Origin: Macrosoma leucophasiata
Taxonomy: Eukaryota > Arthropoda > Insecta > Lepidoptera > Hedylidae
NCBI GenBank assembly: GCA_036365455.1
Contig: JAWQUS010000032.1
Coordinates: 16,996,001-17,060,000, forward strand
DNA: 64,000 nt
Direction of reading: 5' to 3'
Positions 44,690-55,621 of this stretch are shown here, one piece after another; within the stretch, counting starts at the first letter, position 1, and every line of letters begins with the position of its first letter. The notes beneath the pieces are model-generated. The model was not told where the DNA came from, made no database searches, and saw only the letters and a list, made by a program, of their open reading frames with translations. A program made the translations under genes and the position numbers.

Positions 44690-45359
44690 CTTCCCCCAGT
44701 GGTGGGCGGATGGGTCGCCACGTCCCGATGCCACAAGACATATGAAAGTAGGTACATCATTTGATTTATATCGTTTTACTATTGTAATCGCTTTAATTCA
44801 AAATAGAATTACCGATACGTTGCGATAATTTAGACATAATAATAGTGATTAATTAATATGTTTTGTGTAGATTAAGATATTATCATTAATTTTATCAATA
44901 TTAATTATTAAGCCTGGGTTGCACCAAGATATTTGTTAAAGTTAAAGTTATTGTAACATTTCGTATACTTCTCTAATTTAAAGAAATTTGTTAAAGTCAG
45001 GCTTCGTGTTTTATAAATAATGTGGGTTAGTATTATTATAAATCATTATTACCATCATTGTCTATTATTAATATTATTAAGTTTCTGCATCGATTTTATC
45101 AAATGGTAAGCTCCGACAACTTCAATTAATATTCAACGATATCGCTCGAGTAGGTATGTGTCGTCAATATAAAAAAAGAGTGTGTGTGTGTGTGTGTTTT
45201 CTTCACTTAGGATGAGTTGACGCCTACTATTTGTAAAGAGTGACATTTCATCCGCGGATAACTTACCACCTAAGTCCTTTTCGTATGCGCGCTAATGTCT
45301 CATTTTCTCACACGTTAAATCTCATGAATTTTTGTCTCTCTTTACTGATCTCTCTTTCT

Positions 45360-45401
<42 letters not shown>

Positions 45402-45600
45402 CTTCTCTCTGTTTACTGTCGCTTCTTCGTTTCATCGACTTTCAAATCACAACAATGAAGTTTTCACTTCAAAACCCACAATTATAAGAGAAAAATAAAA
45501 ATATATATAAATAACAAATAATATTTACTAACAACAAAATAATTCTTATAATTATTTTCTTGAAGACTCATTCAAACAAGTGTAGACCAGTCTTCTAGTT
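44690..45600. other. No gene seen; microsatellites
   Basis: Downstream flank of the protease gene. (TG)n at 45181-45197 and (CT)n at 45364-45396. The AT-rich stretch 45480-45600 probably holds the 3' untranslated region and polyadenylation site. Confidence 0.5.
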
Positions 45601-45604
45601 CGGC

Positions 45605-45819
45605 TTATTCGACAGTTTCAGAAGATTCGAAAGATTCAGAAGACTCCAAAGATTCAATAGATTCTGTCTCTGACTCTGATTGAGCCTCGGTTGTAGACTC
45701 TTCTTCTGGTTCAACAGAATCAACAGTTGTGGGCGCTTCCACCTGTTCAGGTTCCCAGTCGAAGTTGATGCCGGTCACCTCATAGAACCAGTCGTGGTAG
45801 TGGCCGGGACGGATGAAAC
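45605..45819 (-). CDS. Protease 1 exon 8: C-terminus and acidic tail
   Basis: Acceptor ATTTAG|GTTTC at 45819; stop TAA at 45605-45607. Codes FIRPGHYHDWFYEVTGINFD, then the tail ending SSESFESSETVE. Confidence 0.95.
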
Positions 45820-48800
45820 CTAAATTACAGAAATTTTCAATTTTTAAGTACTTTTTTGGGCTTAGGGCATGAGCACTGTTTTTTAAGCGTTGTCGACGCG
45901 TTTCAATCTGCTACAACAAAGGTTTTTGTCGATATTAAAAACGCTGATAGGTAGATGCTAGATGCTAGACGCTAGAAGCTACGCACACTTCGTGGTAAAC
46001 ATGCTGTCGAGTTGTTGTCAACATATTTCGAGCAACACTTGTGGAGCAGAGTTGACGCCCGGCGAGCGATAACATCAGTTTATCAACAAAATTTTATGTG
46101 GACGTGTCTGAAACTGTTTGTAAACATGGCGGTAGTGTGATGCATCGATTAAATTCTGCAATTATAGAATTATTTCAATCTAAAGCGTTACTATGGAATA
46201 CTTCTATCAAAGAATACAAGGATAGCTACAAAAAAGAACGATGCATTTCAAGAAAAGATGTGGGAATTAAAAGGCATGTACTGCGCACACAATTTACTGG
46301 AGAGAAAAAAAGTGGGCCTTAAAAAAACTACAGGCAGCGGCGTAACACAACAATAAATTGGATAATAAAAAACAAAACAGAAAAAAAAGATAGAAAACAA
46401 AAAACAAGAATTTGTACAAAACAAAACTAAATTAATAAATTGTCCAAAAGGGTCCCCAACTCAGCATTGTGCCGGAATAATAACCCGGCGCTGATATTAT
46501 GTTGGGGCCTTATAGTGTGACACTAGGTACTTCCTCAGGCTACATTTTAAAGCAGACTGGTGTGTGTGGACAATCTATATTGATTTTGACAAAGTTTCCA
46601 GCAATATTCTCGCCGTTCATCAACAACGTTGATCAACTGTTGCTAAACAAATGTTTACCATAAATACGAGGTTTTAAAATAAATAAATATTTAAGGGGCT
46701 CCCATACAACAAACGTGTTTTTTTTGTAGTACTTATCAATGGTACAGAAGCCGTCGTGCGCTAGTCCAACTAGCACTTGGCTGGTTTTTCCCTTTAATGC
46801 GGTGAACCCTAAGAAGATAGCTCACCAGCCGGGAAGGGAGTGTGGCAGCCTGTGCCCGATACGAATGACGTCACACCCACTTGTGACAGCTGTCCGTCAT
46901 CGTCCTCGACTACGAGAGGGCCGCCACTGTCGCCCTGGAAAAACATTTTATGGAAACCAAAAGAAAACGGATATAATAATGGCAAGCCATTAAACGTCCC
47001 ACTGCTGGGCACGTCTCTCCCTTTTTTGGGGGGAGGCCTGGAGCTTAATCCACCACGCTGCTCCAATGCGGATTGGTGGAGGTGGGTGGGTTAGTAGCCA
47101 ACCCGCTGTCGGATGTTTTCAAACCGCCCATAAGGCCTCCGACAAGGTTTAACGACTGCTATCTATCGATAGCAGCCGGGACCGACGGCTTAACGTGCCC
47201 TCCGAAGCACGGAAACGCGCATTTAATTTGCCACTAGCGGTCACCCATCACACTAGCCGATCGCGGCCGTAGTGCTTAACTGAGTAGATCGCTTATGATC
47301 TTCACCAGCCGCCGGGCCATGCGCGCTTCCGAATATTTCACAATAAATAAAATTGCTACGAATAATCTAATACCGAGCTATTTTTTCTTGTAGACCTTTC
47401 AATTTGTTTCTGGTGTCTTAGGACCCCACCTTGCTACATTTATATCACATGCCCATTTTTCCAATTTAAATCACGCCTACGTATACCCTTATCGAGTCTC
47501 CCGTGAACCCCAGAGGGTCCACTTTGGGAATCACTGATTTAATGGAACCCGCGATTCCCATCAAGCAGTTGTTAACGTCACTCATTCACAGCTGATTTGA
47601 GTTGTCAATAATGCAAAATAGCGTCACTCACCTGACAAGTAGACTGACTAGACACGTTGTATGCGCTCGCGCAGATGGTGGAGTCGACAATAATGGAGCT
47701 GCCAGCGTAACTCCGCCAGCAGAATTCGTTCGAATCCCCCAAGAGGTACACCCAGTTCAGATTTTCAGGCGATGCCTCTAAATTAAATAAAATAAAATAC
47801 ATTTAACTGATTACAGCATGGGCATATTTCTTCGAATAATAATATATATATATTTTTTAATGTAGAGAAGCACTTCACTCACAACAACACTTTATAGTCA
47901 TAACAGGTAATGAATTGTTAGTTTAGTCTATTAGTTATGTTTCACTTACCACCAGTCCATATGCGGCCCCATCCGCTGGCCTGAAGTCTGATGCCATCGT
48001 AGTTCTTATTCATGTCGTAAGAGTTCTGCAACCTGATTGGCTGGATTAAGTCTGCACGAAAAAGGGAATATCAGCGTTCATTAGCCACGGCTGACTGATG
48101 TGGTTAAAAGGATTTTATTTGTTCTCATTGATAGTACAACTGCAGATAGTGGACTTCAACGTAATTGTATTAACCTACTGCATTAGTTAACATTATATTG
48201 CTCCGAAAGACGCCTAAAGAGAAACCCCCTAACTCAAAAAAGTATTTTAGCTAAAGTGTTGCTAATCTCGCCTTTGTCATTTTCTATCCTGCATATTTGA
48301 CATTGCAACTGACAAAGACAAAGCATTCTATAGCTAAAACGTCTTTAATGTAGGTTTAAGAATAAGGGGGTAAGTGTTCAACACTATAGCCTGCCATCAA
48401 GCAATAACACATTATAATTGCCAAACCCAGCAAGAATATTTATTTATTTATTTAATTATTTAAACTTTTGTGCTCATAATAAATGTACATAAGGCGGACT
48501 TAATGCCTAGTGGCATTCTCTACCAGCCAACCTTAGGGCTAAATAAAGCTATCGAAGAATATTGCACATCGAGCCTCCGTAAGAAACAAATCCACTTCGT
48601 AGACCGTTATCTTAGTTGCACTCTGCTTACGTAAGTACTGATAGTCCAGAATTAGTCAAAATTTGATTAAAATGGTCGACAAACGTCGACGAAAGAGATA
48701 ACGCTCTACAGATGTGCAATATTTCTTGTTGCATACTGTAATCATCAAACGTTAGTGAGGCGAAAACATAGAGCAACACGGGCCACCGGCCGCGGCGGAC

Positions 48801-51800
48801 TGGAGGAGAGTAGCCATAGCGTTTATTACCGATGCAAAACAGTCTGTAATTTTTTGCGTGGGGAAATGCGTGCGACACACGCACACTACAGATATTGTCT
48901 ATTACTACGAAACTCACACCTTGACTTTAACAACATACAGAAACAATTTCACGCACACATTTAAACATCTAGGCGTCAGGTATAGGCCCATTTGGGCTTG
49001 TACTTTGACAGAGGGGAAAGCCTGCATAGAGCTACTCCCCTCCGGTGTTGCTCGATGGGCGAAAATGAACTAAAACTCGATAAATAAAAGAAGTAGGTAG
49101 GTATAGAAGATATAAGGTGAGAAGTAAGAGAAATTGAAATTAACTACTTATACGAAAATGGAAAATCCAATTCATTTGTTTCGGATATTCAGATGAAAAT
49201 AGCACAGTCTAAAGAATGTTTTGCGTTTTTCTTATAATTATATTATTACATTATATCAGACATCGAAGCTTTGTTGTGTGGTCGATGATATCAGAACATA
49301 ACAAAATGTCTTTGTCAAACAGAGGTTCAATACGTACAAATCTTAAATGCCACCGAGTTGTTTGCATAAACTTGGCACAAGTCTTTTAGGTCTCGACGAT
49401 GCCATAGGGGAAATAGAGAGCGATTTTCAATGTTGGCCTGACGAAATCGAACTGTTGCGACGTTTGTCCCCTCCCTTATCCCTTTTACGTTAAAATAGTC
49501 TGTTTCGCAGCGGCAACTCCATAGACGCATTTGAGTTTTGATCGAACTGTACTTTTGTACTGTGGTGGAACGGGAACGGGTGGAAATGTTCCTCCGATGG
49601 ATGGAAATATTCCTCCGACGAAAATATAGGATTCTCCAACAAGGCAAGGTTTTTTTTTATTTTTTTTAGGTCAGGCTCTGTGTAGGCAGCCTGTCTCGAG
49701 ACGGCACTAGTCTACTTCACCGGGCAATCGGCGAGCGCAGAAGGCGCTCCAGCCTAAACAAGAGTTAGCGCAACTGCCTAAGGGTGACCCATGCGGGTCC
49801 GTGCCTCGGCTTAGGGCGTTGCGCAGGGACATATGAGACATATGCGATTATAGGCGGTGCAACTTTCGCTCTACTCCATTCGGTTGGTGATAACCGGAAT
49901 GTCATCGGCCTCGCGGGGCCGGAGATAGGGTCGGGATCAGGGGCGGGCGCGGCGCGAAACGCGTCGGTGCGTTGTATTGTTAGCCCAGCGATCCGCGTTG
50001 GGAAGTTATAAGAACAACTCTTGCGAAAACTTCGTATGTGCGATGCAACTCGGTCATACGCCATCTGCCGTACTAGACAAGTACTTTTTGTTTCTTCCGC
50101 TAGACGGCGCCTTATGTAACGCTATAGTTCTTGACTGAATGAAGTGGCACTAGAGCCCACTTACCAGTGTATTCAATGAAACGGTTCAGTCTCATGAGAC
50201 CGATGTCATGGGGCTGCACTACGGACGGTAAGGCCTCATTGTAGAGGGGGTGGTTATAGTAATCCGTGGTTTCAAAGATGGCTGCAGGTCGGGTCAAGTT
50301 GGTCGTACCAGCACGGATCACCATTGTCACGCGGCTGGAAATAATAAATTACCATTAGACCTGTGTTTTCAAACTATTAGTTATCCTGCTAAAAACTTAC
50401 TAGATGTAGAGCTCCAGTGACGGAGTACGCGGCCGTAGACACCACCGCATTACCTAATATACTTGTCGCTAAATGGTAGTGTTCAGCACTATCGTGTTCC
50501 GGTCAGGTAATGTATGGTCTTGTAATTTCCGGCACAGAGGCCTCAGGAGTGGTAACGCATCTGCATTTTGACCTTGGTCATTGTGTGGGTGTCTATAGGA
50601 TGCAGTCATCAATTAACATCAATGTGAACTGCTTGCTTGTTTGCCACTTCCATTCCATTAAAAAAGTCTAAGGCGTGTATACTAGTTCGGGAATCTATGG
50701 ATTCAATATTAACCATTGTAAAAATGTTTTTGTCAATAAATGATTATATTAATATATGATTATATTATACTTAAGGTAACATAGGAGATTTCTATATTCT
50801 AAATTGTACAGACCCCAGTACACATGAGATGACTTGACCGGTTTTTCAATGATGATAAAATTGAAGACTTACGCGGCAGTACAATGAGCAGCGGTAAGAG
50901 CCCACTCGTTGTGGATGAGGGTACCTCCACACGCATTCACTGTGCCGCCGGGATTGATCATACGCAGCGACAGCTGGTAAGGGATCTGCCCTTCTTCTGC
51001 TTCCCACCCTGACACGATACGGGATCCTGCGTAGGATTATAGGTGTTTTTATATTTCATGAAGGTGATAATCAAGCTAGCAGTTTACGCAGCTTCACGCC
51101 TGTAATCCCCGAAGGGGTAGGCAGAGGTAAATGCATGCATTCAAGCATACATGCAAACACCCACTATTCGTCCGGTTACATTTTGGCCCATGTAACAGGT
51201 GGCGAGCCTATTGACATCTCCACGCACAATACCAAACTCCGAGGTACTGGGAAACTTCCAGATAATGGAAAAAGCCGAATAAATAAGCAGAGATAAAAGA
51301 TTTTCCACCCTTATCTTTAATAGCCCCCGACGTGTGCATCGAACCCAGGACCCCAACGTAGTAGAAGTGACAGTTGTAGTAACAGTTGACATGGGTGATA
51401 AGTTACGCCTGCTCCTAACACACCTGGGCTGGTTAGTGGTGAAGTAGTCTAGTGCCGTCTGTAGATAGAAAGATGCTTGCGGCAACCCAAACCAGTGAGA
51501 AGCTCGAGTATCCTGAAGCCCGGCTGGTAAACACCATAGACTATATTGCCAGTACGACGCGGCCTGCAGCCTATAGACGTCTACAGAAAAAGAAGAGGAC
51601 GGAAATGCAGACGAATTGCTAACCCTGAGGATTAAGTTCTTTTGCCTCTGTATCATTAATTACGGGACCATACACTGCAATCGAACGGTGTCTCAACTCA
51701 CTTTTACTGCGCCAACGGGATTGATTATACCAGTGGCGTAGCTATAGGGGGGCTGCCCCCTCTTTAAATAACCAAAATTAGAGCTGTTTTGTGGTAAAAG

Positions 51801-53989
51801 CGCTATACAATTTTCTACCTAATATACTTTCCGCTAAATGGTAGTGTTCAGCACTATCGTGTTCCGATCAATTGGTAATGTACGGCCCTGTAATTTCCGG
51901 CACAGAGGCATAACACCTTAGGCCTCAGGAGTGGCCTTGGTCTTCGTGTGAGTGTCTATAGGCTACAGTCATCACTTAACATCAATGTGAACTGCATGCT
52001 TGTTTGCCACTTCCATTACCCAAAAAAATATATAAAAATTCACTTTCGCATTTATAATATCAGGGGGAGCTAAAGACAAAGGATTTCCTCAAATGGGGGC
52101 AAGCAATAGAGAATGGAGAAATAAGATACAAAATTTCCTTTTTTTGCTCATTCGCCCCGGGTGCCACCCATGATAGCTACGCCACTGGATCATACGCAAC
52201 AACAGTTGGTAAGGGTTCTAACTACTATATTCATATTTATTTATTCTCTAGTTTCTCATGCTACGAGATCTAACATACCTAACAATATAATAATAATGGC
52301 AACCCATTATACGTCTCACTGTAGGGAACGAGTCTCTCCTCTTTTTGGGGGGCGGCCTAGAGCTTACTCCACCACGCTACTCCAATGCGGATTGATGGAG
52401 GGTGGGTTAGTGGCCAACCCGCTGTCGAATGTTTTCAAACCGTCCATAAGACCTCCGACATGGTGCTATCTATCGACAGCAACCGGGACCGACGGCTTAA
52501 CGTGCCCTCCGAAGCACGGAAACCCGCATTTAATTTGCCACTAGCGGTCACCCATCACACTACACCCCACCGCGCCCGTAGTACTTAACCGAGTAGATCG
52601 CTTATCATCAACACCAGCCACAGGGGCATGCGCGCTTCAACCATACTTGATGTTAATATTTTAGTTGTCATTGAGATAAGATTTAAGATATCGGTGATTT
52701 ACTGATGGTAGAGTTCCAGTCGTCCCAGTGTAGGAGCTCGCGGGCGTAAGCACCACCACCAAGTGGTCCACCTCATTACCTAATCTATCTGCCGCCAAGT
52801 GGTAGTTTTCAGCACTACCGTGTTCCGGTTTGATAGTACACTACAAATGGTGGACAAATATCACAGAGACATAACATCTTAGGTCTCAGACGTGGCAACG
52901 CAAGTGGATTAGATAATGCGATGGTGCCATGTATGGTCGATGGATGGTGCATACGCCCGCGAGCCCTATCAGTGAAGCTCTAGCACCTAGTAAAAGTGTG
53001 TGTAACGATGTTTCTCGTGTCCCATGACCCATGAAGGCAAGCCTATCTATGCATATCAATTTAACCCCTTATCTATTTACCCAACGAATTGAGTATCAAC
53101 TTTTAAGCTAGTGCACCAAAAAGGGTAATAATTCAACTTACCATAACCACGAGCGATTTCGGGGAATGTCACACCGTAGTCAACATTCGCCTGTAAAACA
53201 AACAAATACGTTAATTAGGGGCTTGGCGTGCATTAGTGGAGCCCCGTATAGAAAATTGTTTGGACGCCCTTTTAAGGGGGGTCGCGCGAGCAAAGACTTT
53301 GGCTCTGCGTGCTCTCTTAATATATCTTCCATTCATACATCCACTTGGTCCAAATACAAATTAAAGAAGGACGCGCGATAAAAAAGGGACATTTTTCTTC
53401 ATAGCCTCAAATGGGTAAAATGGAGGGTCCTTCCCACGCACGTTTTGAAGCCCGGGGGCCCCATATAATTGATACGACAGATATGACGGTAGCTACGCCC
53501 CTGATACTCGTATAAATATAAAACATCAGTGCTACAAATTAATGCTGATGGAGGAAGAATCGGACTGATAGTGAAGATGGAATTCTTTGTGAAATACAAC
53601 GGTAGGAGGATTCGAACTTGCGATCTCTGAATAACTTTTGTCATTAAGCTACCGAATCAGTGACTAGTAGAAATAGTTTTATATTATTTCGCATTAACAC
53701 ATGCTTGTGAAATATATTTTATTTAAAGAAAAATGGAAAGAAAAATTTGACTTCAGGCGAGACTCGACTCTGGTAATGTATGGCCTCTTAATAACTTTCA
53801 CAGAGCCATAATAACTAAGGTCTCAGGGGTGGCAACGAATCTGCATTTTGATATCTGTTCTTTGTGTGGGTGTCTGTCTATAGGCTTAACTTTAATGTGA
53901 ACTGCATGCTTGTTTCCCACCATTATTACATTAAAAAAACTTACCGAGCTACCTCCTACTGCTAACAATACTACCAGTGCACCCCACAT
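45605..53989 (-). CDS. Secreted chymotrypsin-like serine protease with acidic C-terminal tail, complete
   Basis: Exons in transcript order: 53945-53989, 53142-53190, 50873-51026, 50165-50334, 47950-48051, 47632-47777, 46826-46934, 45605-45819. All junctions have GT/AG and keep frame, giving 329 residues. Residues 1-15 (MWGALVVLLAVGGSS) are a signal peptide, then a propeptide ending in R|IVSGWE, a trypsin-type activation site. The triad is His79 (TAAHC), Asp126 (HDIGL) and Ser225 (CQGDSGGP). The residue six before the active Ser is Ser219, the chymotrypsin-type specificity position. After the S1 fold comes HYHDWFYEVTGINFDWEP, then 47 residues almost wholly Glu/Ser/Thr. A secreted, probably digestive endopeptidase, by analogy with lepidopteran midgut enzymes; expression cannot be read here. 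An upstream in-frame ATG exists, but it would put a polar leader before the signal peptide. Confidence 0.95.
45820..46825. other. Intron 7 of protease 1
   Basis: Holds the MADF-like fragment at 46098-46330 and AT-rich sequence on either side. It may be the remnant of a single larger transposon. Confidence 0.5.
46098..46330 (+). pseudogene. MADF-like domain fragment, probably from a DNA transposon
   Basis: RLNSAIIELFQSKALLWNTS then EYKDSYKKE matches the start of MADF (Myb/SANT-like) domains (short acidic helix, LW, Y-K-D/N). A frame change near 46250 moves into MWELKGMY, and VLRTQFTGEKKSG resembles the domain's end (LRxxFxxExKK). Such domains accompany PIF/Harbinger transposons. It lies in a protease intron on the opposite strand and is broken. 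Confidence 0.45.
46826..46934 (-). CDS. Protease 1 exon 7: catalytic Ser
   Basis: Acceptor TTCCAG|GGCGAC and donor G|GTGAGC. Codes GDSGGPLVVEDDDGQLSQVG then VTSFVSGTGCHTPFPA. The intron splits CQ from GDSGG. Confidence 0.96.
46970..47340 (-). mobile_element. 5S rRNA-derived SINE
   Basis: Runs from AATGGCAAGCCATTAAACGT to GGGCCATGCGCGCTT; the minus strand holds the 5S-like GATGGGTGACCGCTAGTGGC. Intronic. Confidence 0.85.
47632..47777 (-). CDS. Protease 1 exon 6
   Basis: Acceptor ATTTAG|AG and donor CAG|GTGAGT. Codes ASPENLNWVYLLGDSNEFCW ... STICASAYNVSSQSTCQ, placing Ser219 just before the active site. Confidence 0.95.
47950..48051 (-). CDS. Protease 1 exon 5
   Basis: Acceptor GTGCAG|AC, donor GTG|GTAAGT. 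Codes LIQPIRLQNSYDMNKNYDGI then RLQASGWGRIWTG; the ASGWG motif is the S1 central strand. Confidence 0.94.
48060..48535. other. Intron sequence, nothing recognised
   Basis: AT-rich part of intron 4 of protease 1. Confidence 0.4.
48540..48752. mobile_element. MITE family G, complete
   Basis: Left GAATATTGCACATCGAGCC and right AGATGTGCAATATTTCTTGT then GCATACTGTA are inverted ends. The interior contains AAATGGTCGACAAACGTCGA. Confidence 0.75.
48766..49046. mobile_element. MITE family F, complete
   Basis: Left AGAGCAACACGGGCCACCGG and right AGCTACTCCCCTCCGGTGTT then GCTC. The interior matches 13840-14100 and 18571-18842. Confidence 0.85.
49050..50160. other. Intron sequence with a GC-rich unclassified block
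   Basis: 49640-50090 is GC-rich, follows a T run and ends in GCGAAAACTTCGTATGTGCG, a phrase also at 11188-11207. Probably a retroelement end on the minus strand. No confident coding frame. Confidence 0.45.
50165..50334 (-). CDS. Protease 1 exon 4: catalytic Asp
   Basis: Acceptor TTCCAG|CCG, donor CTG|GTAAGT. Codes RVTMVIRAGTTNLTRPAAIF ... VVQPHDIGLMRLNRFIEYT; Asp126 is in HDIGL. Confidence 0.95.
50395..50670 (+). repeat. SINE-like family A
   Basis: TACTAGATGTAGAGCTCCAG to CCACTTCCATTCCATTAAAA. Intronic, opposite strand to the gene. Confidence 0.9.
50873..51026 (-). CDS. Protease 1 exon 3: mature N-terminus and catalytic His
   Basis: Acceptor ACGCAG|GA, donor GC|GTAAGT. Codes SRIVSGWEAEEGQIPYQLSL ... 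ACGGTLIHNEWALTAAHCTA. Confidence 0.96.
51090..51375 (-). mobile_element. tRNA-derived SINE (family D)
   Basis: CTGTAATCCCCGAAGGGGTA, then GGTAAATGCATGCATTCAAG and CGAACCCAGGACCCCAACGT. The tRNA-like head is partly degraded beyond 51370. Intronic. Confidence 0.82.
51380..51655. other. Intron sequence, unclassified
   Basis: The minus strand has an open frame with no recognisable domain (RQNLSPM-like), partly family A-like near 51565-51600 (GCAGCCTATAGACG). No function inferred. Confidence 0.35.
51731..52187. mobile_element. hAT-type MITE, containing a SINE
   Basis: Inverted ends CAGTGGCGTAGCTAT / ATAGCTACGCCACTG, 15 bp and perfect. The flanks GATTATAC and GATCATAC form an 8-bp target duplication with one mismatch. 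A family A copy sits inside at about 51815-52028. Confidence 0.92.
51815..52028 (+). repeat. SINE-like family A, 5'-truncated
   Basis: CTACCTAATATACTTTCCGC to TTCCATTACCCAAAAAAA, inside the hAT MITE. Confidence 0.9.
52290..52650 (-). mobile_element. 5S rRNA-derived SINE
   Basis: AATGGCAACCCATTATACGT to GGGGCATGCGCGCTTC. The 5S-like block GCCACTAGCGGTCACCCATC is at about 52539-52558. Confidence 0.85.
52700..52995. repeat. Diverged SINE-like family A, plus-strand copy then an inverted scrap
   Basis: Plus-strand head CTGATGGTAGAGTTCCAGT at 52700; minus-strand head-complement GCTCTAGCACCTAGTAAA at 52977-52994. Confidence 0.65.
53142..53190 (-). CDS. Protease 1 exon 2: propeptide
   Basis: Acceptor TTACAG|GCG, donor ATG|GTAAGT. 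Codes ANVDYGVTFPEIARGY plus one base, the activation peptide before R|IVSG. Confidence 0.93.
53217..53508. repeat. MITE related to the element at 761-959
   Basis: Right part CCCACGCACGTTTTGAAGCC ... GATATGACGGTAGCTACGCC matches the earlier element (CCCACGCACGTTGGGAGCCC ... TTACGCC). Left end AGGGGCTTGGCGTGC. No clear target duplication. Confidence 0.65.
53770..53938 (+). repeat. SINE-like family A, diverged 3' half
   Basis: GGTAATGTATGGCC to CCATTATTACATTAAAAAAA, ending six bases before the exon 1 boundary at 53945; the intron's donor directly abuts the SINE tail. Confidence 0.8.
53945..53989 (-). CDS. Protease 1 exon 1: signal peptide
   Basis: ATG at 53987-53989, MWGALVVLLAVGGSS, then donor TCG|GTAAGT. 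15 codons, phase 0. Confidence 0.9.
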
Positions 53990-54059
53990 GGCTATGACTG
54001 GAGCTACAGTCGAACTGAGCACACTAATTTCCTTGGCACATCGCACTACGTTGAAGAAT

Positions 54060-54540
54060 TAATCGATAGCCTATGGTGATTAAAAGATAATATATTTTTA
54101 ATCAGTATAATCCAAAATTATCTTATTCCACACGCAGAAAACACCTTTTGTATATTAACTACATTATAAAAGCAGGAAAAAAGCGATTAAGTGCGAGTCG
54201 GACTCGCCCATTCCGTAGTAGAGCGAAATTTTTTCGAGTATTAAATTACTCGTATTGATCGTATTCGTAATTGCAGATTTTAAAAATATATCTTATTTAA
54301 TTAAAAATAAATTTTAAAATTATGTCATAAATACTGTTGAAAATATCTCGTTCAAAATAAATTTCGCTGAAAGTTTACATAATAAACTATAGCCAGAGAA
54401 TAATGTAGATAATAATACTACGCTACAGCAAGACAGACATTTATTTTAAAACAGTCCTAGAACAAATGTTGTTGGGCTTGATTTAGAGACGCTGCCTGCA
54501 GAAGTTGGTCAGCTAATTTAAATAAATCCTGTATATATAA
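54060..54540. promoter_or_regulatory. Upstream flank of protease 1; no specific site seen
   Basis: Very AT-rich. The promoter of the protease is expected here by position; no TATA box or initiator can be asserted. Confidence 0.3.
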
Positions 54541-54546
54541 CCCTGC

Positions 54547-54887
54547 CAGTGCCGCATAAAGCCGGTGCGGGGCCCGTAGCAAATGTTACAATGCCTACTG
54601 AAATGTAGGATGTTAATAAAACAGAAAATTCGATCGAAAATCGACAGAAGATTCAGGAATCGAAAACAGTATTAGGGGATTCCCCCTGTAAGTACTGTGG
54701 TATTGCCAACTTGCAACATAATAATATAATGTAATATACCTATGTAATTACGGCGTGGCCAACGCTCACTTTGAGAATAGCTAAGGTGTGTGTACCTATT
54801 ACATATTTTACATTATTCTCGGTTTATTTTTTGGGCAAAGGCGCGGTAGCATTTGCTGCCTCCTGCTATATGGCTAACCCGGCACTG
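54547..54887. mobile_element. hAT-type MITE, 341 bp, relative of 27297-27630
   Basis: Starts CAGTGCCGCATAAAGCCGGT and ends TGGCTAACCCGGCACTG. The interior has GGGGCCCGTAGCAAATGTTA. No target duplication is now visible. Confidence 0.88.
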
Positions 54888-54896
54888 ATATAGGCT

Positions 54897-54934
54897 AACT
54901 CTCAGCCTAAATTAAGCATTTAGGCTGAGAGTTT
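54897..54934. repeat. Small perfect hairpin
   Basis: AACTCTCAGCCTAAA and TTTAGGCTGAGAGTT flank about eight bases. Located just outside the hAT MITE. Confidence 0.8.
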
Positions 54935-55261
54935 TCCTCTCTCCATTCCATCGTGGCTAAAAATATGTAGGTCAAACTTGGTATAAATAATACGAATTAG
55001 GCATTGACTTAGATGTACTAAAGTACTAGACATTGCCCTTGGTAGCATAGTTCCAGTTTTTAACCGACTTCGAAAAAAGGAGGAGGTTACTTTATTACTA
55101 TTAATTAACTACACTTTCCCAAAGTAACAGCTGATCAACGTCATAATAAATATCTATCAAATCAATTTAAAAACGGAACCGCCCGTTCGCATCCGTGTCT
55201 ACTCTGTAATATTGAGCTCATTGGAATTAGATGCCTCAACAGAATCCGGACGGGGCACGGT

Positions 55262-55620
55262 AGAAATAGAAATAGAAATAGAAATAGAAAATATTTTTAT
55301 TTCGAATAGATCTTTACAGATACTTTCAAAACGTCAATAAATCATAAACTACCTAGAGCGAATAACCATTACATATAGTAAAGAAAAATCATATATTAAT
55401 AGTAAATTAAAAATTGAAATTTAAACTATTTGGTTAAAACATAATAATCATAAAATTTTTCAATTCCTTCAATGATAATAAATGAAGAAAAAGAAAAACT
55501 TATTCGTCAAGATCAATGTTATTCACTTAGCAGAGTTCCAAGTGCAGTCACTACTGAGAAGAACTCCGCTACCCAACAAACTCTGTAAGAGCTCTTTTAA
55601 ATGAAAGCTTAAATCTAGAT
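55262..55620 (-). mobile_element. LINE family B 3' end
   Basis: (GAAATA)n tail at 55262-55290 then the B 3' untranslated region, about 95% like 36949-37290. Confidence 0.9.
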
Positions 55621-55621
55621 G

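Larger units (their letters stand above)
51690..52225 (-). pseudogene. Decayed duplicate of protease exon 3, split by a hAT MITE
   Basis: 51700-51730 (ACTGCGCCAACGGGATTGAT) and 52188-52222 (GATCATACGCAACAACAGTT GGTAAGGG) match neighbouring parts of exon 3 (ACTGTGCCGCCGGGATTGAT; GATCATACGCAGCGACAGCT GGTAAGGG). Removing 51731-52187 makes the two parts continuous, so an exon copy existed before the MITE landed. It has no intact frame and shows only part of the exon. Confidence 0.8.

Noticed and set aside
46739..47094. Plus-strand ORFs of 84 codons
   Set aside because: Antisense to protease exon 7 and to a 5S-SINE.
49765..50064. GC-rich minus-strand ORF of 99 codons
   Set aside because: No recognisable domain; the block shares phrases with another intergenic site and is probably a retroelement end.
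52161..52588. Plus-strand ORFs of 67-127 codons
   Set aside because: They run across a hAT MITE end and a 5S-SINE; the same reading appears in other SINE copies with stops.
54897..54934. Rho-independent terminator
   Set aside because: Hairpin without prokaryotic context; eukaryotic DNA.
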